From an uncultured Eubacteriales bacterium (GTDB lineage: Bacteria > Bacillota > Clostridia > Oscillospirales > QAMX01), in the NCBI GenBank assembly GCA_900551265.1, contig URVL01000097.1:1-8197 (forward strand): 8,197 nucleotides of DNA, given 5' to 3'. This document shows, in pieces, positions 5,073 to 8,197 of the stretch. Position numbers and translations under genes: made by a program. Each line of letters begins with the position of its first letter. Position 1 is the stretch's first letter. The notes beneath the pieces are model-generated. The model had not been told where the DNA came from. It was given only the letters and a program-made list of their open reading frames with translations, and did no database searches.

Positions 5073-7937
5073 ATGAAATACGGCTTGCGAAAATTATGCT
5101 GCCTGCTTTTTCTCTTCTGCCTGCTTTTTCCTGCGAATGCGGCGCGGGCACAGGCGGCCGGACAACCTCAGAACAGCGGAGAGTTTCGCGCCGTATGGGT
5201 TTCAACCGTTTTAAATCTTGACTATCCCGCCTCTCCCACGCCCGACGCAGCCGACCTTGCCCGTATGGCCGACGAAATCCTCGACGGCGCCGCTGCAATG
5301 GGCTTTAACGCCGTGATCTTGCAGGTGCGCCCATCGGCGGACGCAATCTATCCCTCGGACATTTTTCCCTGGTCATATTATCTGACAGGCGAGGCCGGAA
5401 AGGCGCCGTCCGACGGTTTCGACCCGCTCGCCTATTGGGTTGAGGCCGCGCATGCGCGCGGCCTTGAACTGCATGCCTGGATCAATCCCTATCGCGTTAC
5501 AAAAAATACCTCAGATCACGAAATCGAAACGCTCGACCAGCTTCCAGAGGGATCCCCCGCCCGGGAACATCCCGAATGGGTCGTGAAATATGGCAGCGAT
5601 TACTATTTTGATCCCGCGCTGCCCGAAGTACGGGCGCTTGTCACAAATGGAATCCGTGAAATCCTTGAGAATTACGACGTCGACGGCATTCATCTCGACG
5701 ATTACTTTTATCCGGGGCAGGATTTTGACGACGCCGCATCCTACGCTGTCTACGGCGAAGGCCGTGATCTGGCCGACTGGCGGCGTGAAAACGTAAACAT
5801 GCTCATCCGTGACCTTCATGACGCCGTAAGCGAATATCCGGACGCCGTATTCGGCGTCAGCCCCGCCGGCATTTGGGCTAACAGCTCTACAGACAGCCGT
5901 GGCAGCGCCACCTCCGGCGGTGAAGCGTATACGCAGCACTATGCGGACACACGGCTTTGGGTAGAAGAGGCCATGCTTGACTATATCTGCCCACAGATTT
6001 ACTGGCATATCGGACATGCCCGTGCAGACTATGCGGAACTTGTCTCCTGGTGGTCGGCGCTTTGCCGGGATTCTTCCGTCCGGCTCTATATCGGCATGGC
6101 CGCCTATAGGGTCGACGGCGAGGGGGAAGACGAGGCCTGGCAGGGATACGATGAAATTCTGCGACAGCTCGAGCTCAACCGCGAAACGGCCGGCGTCGAC
6201 GGCGTGATATTGTTCCGTTACGGCAGCCTCGCCGGCAACGCGCCGCTGGCAGAGGCGGTCGGCGCATGGTTTGCCAGTCACGTATCCTATCCGCTCGCCG
6301 TCTGCCTGCCGGAGCGGGATCTTACGACGGACCTCTCTTCCTATTATATCGGCGGTACGTCCGCAGTTGGCCATGAACTCCTGTGCAACGGCACGCCCGT
6401 GGAGGACGTTTCCGAAAGCGGCTTTTTTGGAACATACGTTACACTTGATTATGGACCCAACGTCTTTGTATTCACCCAAAACGGGGTGAGTGTGCGCCGG
6501 ACCATCACGCGTGTCGCACAGCTTCCGGATTACAGCGCGGCGGGCAGCATAACGTCCGCATTCCCCACATCCGACTATTATTCCCCGCCCGGATATAATA
6601 TTGAACTGCGCTGCACGGCGCCCGTCGGCGCTTCGGTAAAAGCCGAATTTGGCGGACGTACGTATGTGCTCTATCCGGACCGTTACCCCTCCTCGCAGGA
6701 CAGTTCTGCCGATACCACCGTATTCCGGGCAGTCGTAACGCTGCCGGGCAAAAGCAGCGGTATCGACGACTTGGGCGCCCCGGTTTACACCATGCGCTGG
6801 CGGGATGTACGTCAGCGCGTGACCGCATCGGGACATCTTTACCTCGTTCGGGACGGAGAGACGCTCATGGTAGAGATGGGAGAGACCGTTTACGCCTACG
6901 AAAACGCCTCGTCTTCCGGCGGCTGTATCAACGAATATGCAGCCGGCATGTCGGACAATGTCGACTACATAAGCGGTACATTTTTAAAACTCACGTCCGG
7001 CTACTGGGTCAGTGCCGGCGATGTCACGGTCCGGCAGGGTACGATTTCCGATCATACCGTAACCCGCGTTCGCCATACGATTTACGAGGGTTTCGAGCAA
7101 ATTTCCTTTCATAAAAACACCGGCGCCGCCGCTTACGCGTCGTATGACGCAGAAGAACGAACCGTCACCGTCCGTGTCTCCCCGGCGGAAAACGCGCCGG
7201 CGCTTCAGCTTCGAGCCGGTTCCATGTTTTCCGATTGTGTTTCATTTACGCAGGATGGCTGCGCCGTCTATCAACTGACCCTGCGCGAGGATGCCGCTCT
7301 CGGCGGCGTTTACACGGAAACGACAAAAAATGGGGTGGCGCTGATTGCCCGGGAAAAACGAACGGCATCCGATGGCGCCTATCCGCTCTTGGCGCACACC
7401 ATCGTCATTGACGCGGGCCACGGAGGTCCGGCCTCCGGGACGCTCGGTCTGCTGGGTTCCGCATATCCCGAAAAAGAGGCGAATCTTGCGCTTGCCTCCG
7501 CTCTGGCGGAAAAACTACGCGGGCTCGGTGCAACAGTAATAGAAACGCGTACAGAGGATATTGACGTTTCGCTTGAAGCGCGTGTCGCCATTTCCCGCGC
7601 CGCGCGTCCGGATCTTTTTCTCTCCATTCACTGCAACAATCTCTCTTCAGATGCCGACATGACGTCGGTTGAGGGATTCTCTGTTTACTACCGCGAGCCG
7701 CTCTCTCAGGACGCTGCGTCAGAAGTCTTTCAAACCGTCCTGGCGCAAATGTCCGGAGCGGAGCGCGGCCTGCATGAGCAGAATCTCTATGTCTGCCGGG
7801 GAGGCTGGTGTCCGGCGGTTCTTTTTGAAACGGCATTTATGTCCAACCCGCACGATTTTGAAAATCTGACGGACAGCGCCTGGCGCGAGGCCGTCACAGA
7901 TGCGCTGGCACAGGGGATCCTCTCCTATTTCAGCTGA
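5073..7937 (+). CDS. Exported cell-wall hydrolase: GHL10 glycoside-hydrolase-like domain fused to N-acetylmuramoyl-L-alanine amidase
   Basis: A 954-residue secreted protein. Residues 1-27 are a signal peptide: basic start, the Leu/Cys/Phe core LCCLLFLFCLLF, and Ala-rich AxA cleavage sites. Residues about 36-400 are a GHL10 (DUF187/YngK/DigH-like) barrel. It begins FRAVWVSTVLNLDYP and contains GFNAVILQVRPSADA, LHAWINPYR, the acidic DVDGIHLDDYFYP with D209/D210, FGVSPAGIW and CPQIYWH. Residues about 400-770 are strand-rich linker modules with no family I can name. Residues 775-952 are Amidase_3, with zinc/catalytic residues in DAGHGG (H783), YPEKEANL (E800), SIHCN (H853) and LFETAFMSN (E919), all intact. 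Amidase_3 cuts the bond between MurNAc and the stem peptide. GHL10 enzymes such as E. coli DigH cut peptide-free glycan. The ATG at 5073 gives a proper signal peptide and follows AAGGA at 5056-5060. The earlier ATGs at 5046 and 4911 put a highly basic stretch in front and lack good sites. Acts outside the membrane in cell-wall turnover or division (inferred). Confidence 0.93.
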   Translation: MKYGLRKLCCLLFLFCLLFPANAARAQAAGQPQNSGEFRAVWVSTVLNLDYPASPTPDAADLARMADEILDGAAAMGFNAVILQVRPSADAIYPSDIFPWSYYLTGEAGKAPSDGFDPLAYWVEAAHARGLELHAWINPYRVTKNTSDHEIETLDQLPEGSPAREHPEWVVKYGSDYYFDPALPEVRALVTNGIREILENYDVDGIHLDDYFYPGQDFDDAASYAVYGEGRDLADWRRENVNMLIRDLHDAVSEYPDAVFGVSPAGIWANSSTDSRGSATSGGEAYTQHYADTRLWVEEAMLDYICPQIYWHIGHARADYAELVSWWSALCRDSSVRLYIGMAAYRVDGEGEDEAWQGYDEILRQLELNRETAGVDGVILFRYGSLAGNAPLAEAVGAWFASHVSYPLAVCLPERDLTTDLSSYYIGGTSAVGHELLCNGTPVEDVSESGFFGTYVTLDYGPNVFVFTQNGVSVRRTITRVAQLPDYSAAGSITSAFPTSDYYSPPGYNIELRCTAPVGASVKAEFGGRTYVLYPDRYPSSQDSSADTTVFRAVVTLPGKSSGIDDLGAPVYTMRWRDVRQRVTASGHLYLVRDGETLMVEMGETVYAYENASSSGGCINEYAAGMSDNVDYISGTFLKLTSGYWVSAGDVTVRQGTISDHTVTRVRHTIYEGFEQISFHKNTGAAAYASYDAEERTVTVRVSPAENAPALQLRAGSMFSDCVSFTQDGCAVYQLTLREDAALGGVYTETTKNGVALIAREKRTASDGAYPLLAHTIVIDAGHGGPASGTLGLLGSAYPEKEANLALASALAEKLRGLGATVIETRTEDIDVSLEARVAISRAARPDLFLSIHCNNLSSDADMTSVEGFSVYYREPLSQDAASEVFQTVLAQMSGAERGLHEQNLYVCRGGWCPAVLFETAFMSNPHDFENLTDSAWREAVTDALAQGILSYFS

Positions 7938-7997
7938 CATTCCAAAAGCAGAGACCCGCAAAACGGTCCGGCGCACATTCCTTTGATTTGACTCAAG

Positions 7998-8004
7998 AAG
8001 GAGG
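7998..8004 (+). promoter_or_regulatory. Ribosome binding site deciding the TTG start of rarA
   Basis: AAGGAGG lies 9 bases before the TTG at 8014. There is no ATG or GTG at a matching distance, and homologues start with a Met-Tyr-x-Pro-Leu-Ala sequence, so TTG is the start codon. Confidence 0.8.
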
Positions 8005-8013
8005 CGGAAGTTC

Positions 8014-8197
8014 TTGTATACGCCGCTTGCGGACAAAATCCGTCCAAAGACGCTCGACGAGGTCGTCGGGCAGGAACACATTCTGGGAAAGGGCTGCATC
8101 CTGCGCCGTATTATTGAGAGCGGGCATGTGCCAAATCTGATTTTTTACGGCCCGTCCGGCACAGGAAAGACCACCGTTGCGGAAATCATCGCGCAGC
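8014..8197 (+). CDS. rarA: RarA/MgsA replication-associated recombination ATPase, N-terminal part (runs off the window)
   Basis: The first 61 residues are visible. MYTPLADKIRPKTLDEVVGQ is the RarA (MgsA/Mgs1/WRNIP1) N-terminus, followed by HILGKGCILRRIIESG and the Walker A motif GPSGTGKT at residues 46-53. RarA is a cytoplasmic AAA+ ATPase related to clamp-loader subunits that acts at stalled replication forks. RuvB shares the motif, but the LADKIRPKTLDEVVGQEHILG context favours RarA. It starts with TTG after a strong AAGGAGG. It lies 76 bases downstream of the hydrolase gene in the same direction, with no terminator visible between them, so readthrough from that gene is possible. The remaining roughly 370 residues expected for the family lie outside the window. 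Confidence 0.92.
   Translation, partial: MYTPLADKIRPKTLDEVVGQEHILGKGCILRRIIESGHVPNLIFYGPSGTGKTTVAEIIAQ

Noticed and set aside
5511..6836. A 441-codon open frame on the minus strand opposite the GHL10 domain
   Set aside because: Antisense shadow of a well-supported enzyme gene; the protein has no recognisable domain and the frame follows codon bias of the real gene.

Overview
The window looks like chromosomal DNA from a fairly GC-rich member of the Clostridia (Firmicutes). The evidence is strong AGGAGG-type ribosome binding sites, TTG use as a start codon, intrinsic terminators with U-tracts, a DUF951 protein, a RarA homologue and a DUF4368-like recombinase end. The genus cannot be named from sequence alone.

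Layout. Bases 1-44 hold what looks like the last 13 codons of a large serine recombinase. It abuts a beheaded XRE/TPR regulator pseudogene (about 70-738, with an in-frame TAG), which suggests an integrative element inserted into the regulator. A shared bidirectional terminator (741-765) separates it from a convergent FAD-dependent oxidoreductase gene (2132-786, minus strand) that has a very clear promoter. Next on the minus strand is a 509-residue soluble protein (3854-2325). It carries, inside a loop-like region, the signature peptide of Na+-translocating decarboxylase beta subunits. A minus-strand tRNA-Arg(ACG) with encoded CCA, its own promoter and its own terminator occupies 4146-3975.

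Upstream of the tRNA lie two successive hairpins (4170-4231 and 4255-4308). They form the 3' region of a 122-residue minus-strand gene (4701-4333). From there transcription diverges to the plus strand: a 61-residue DUF951 protein (4766-4951); a 954-residue exported enzyme joining a GHL10 glycoside-hydrolase-like domain to an N-acetylmuramoyl-L-alanine amidase (5073-7937); and the start of rarA (8014 to the window edge).

The most interesting points are: (1) the GHL10 plus amidase fusion, which could strip stem peptides and then cut the resulting naked glycan with one polypeptide; (2) the decarboxylase-type GGADGPT peptide in a protein with no membrane segments; (3) the recombinase/regulator junction, with a GA dinucleotide at the break as expected for TnpX/TndX-type elements; and (4) mutually exclusive hairpins downstream of the 122-residue gene. 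No complete new defence system or CRISPR array is visible.
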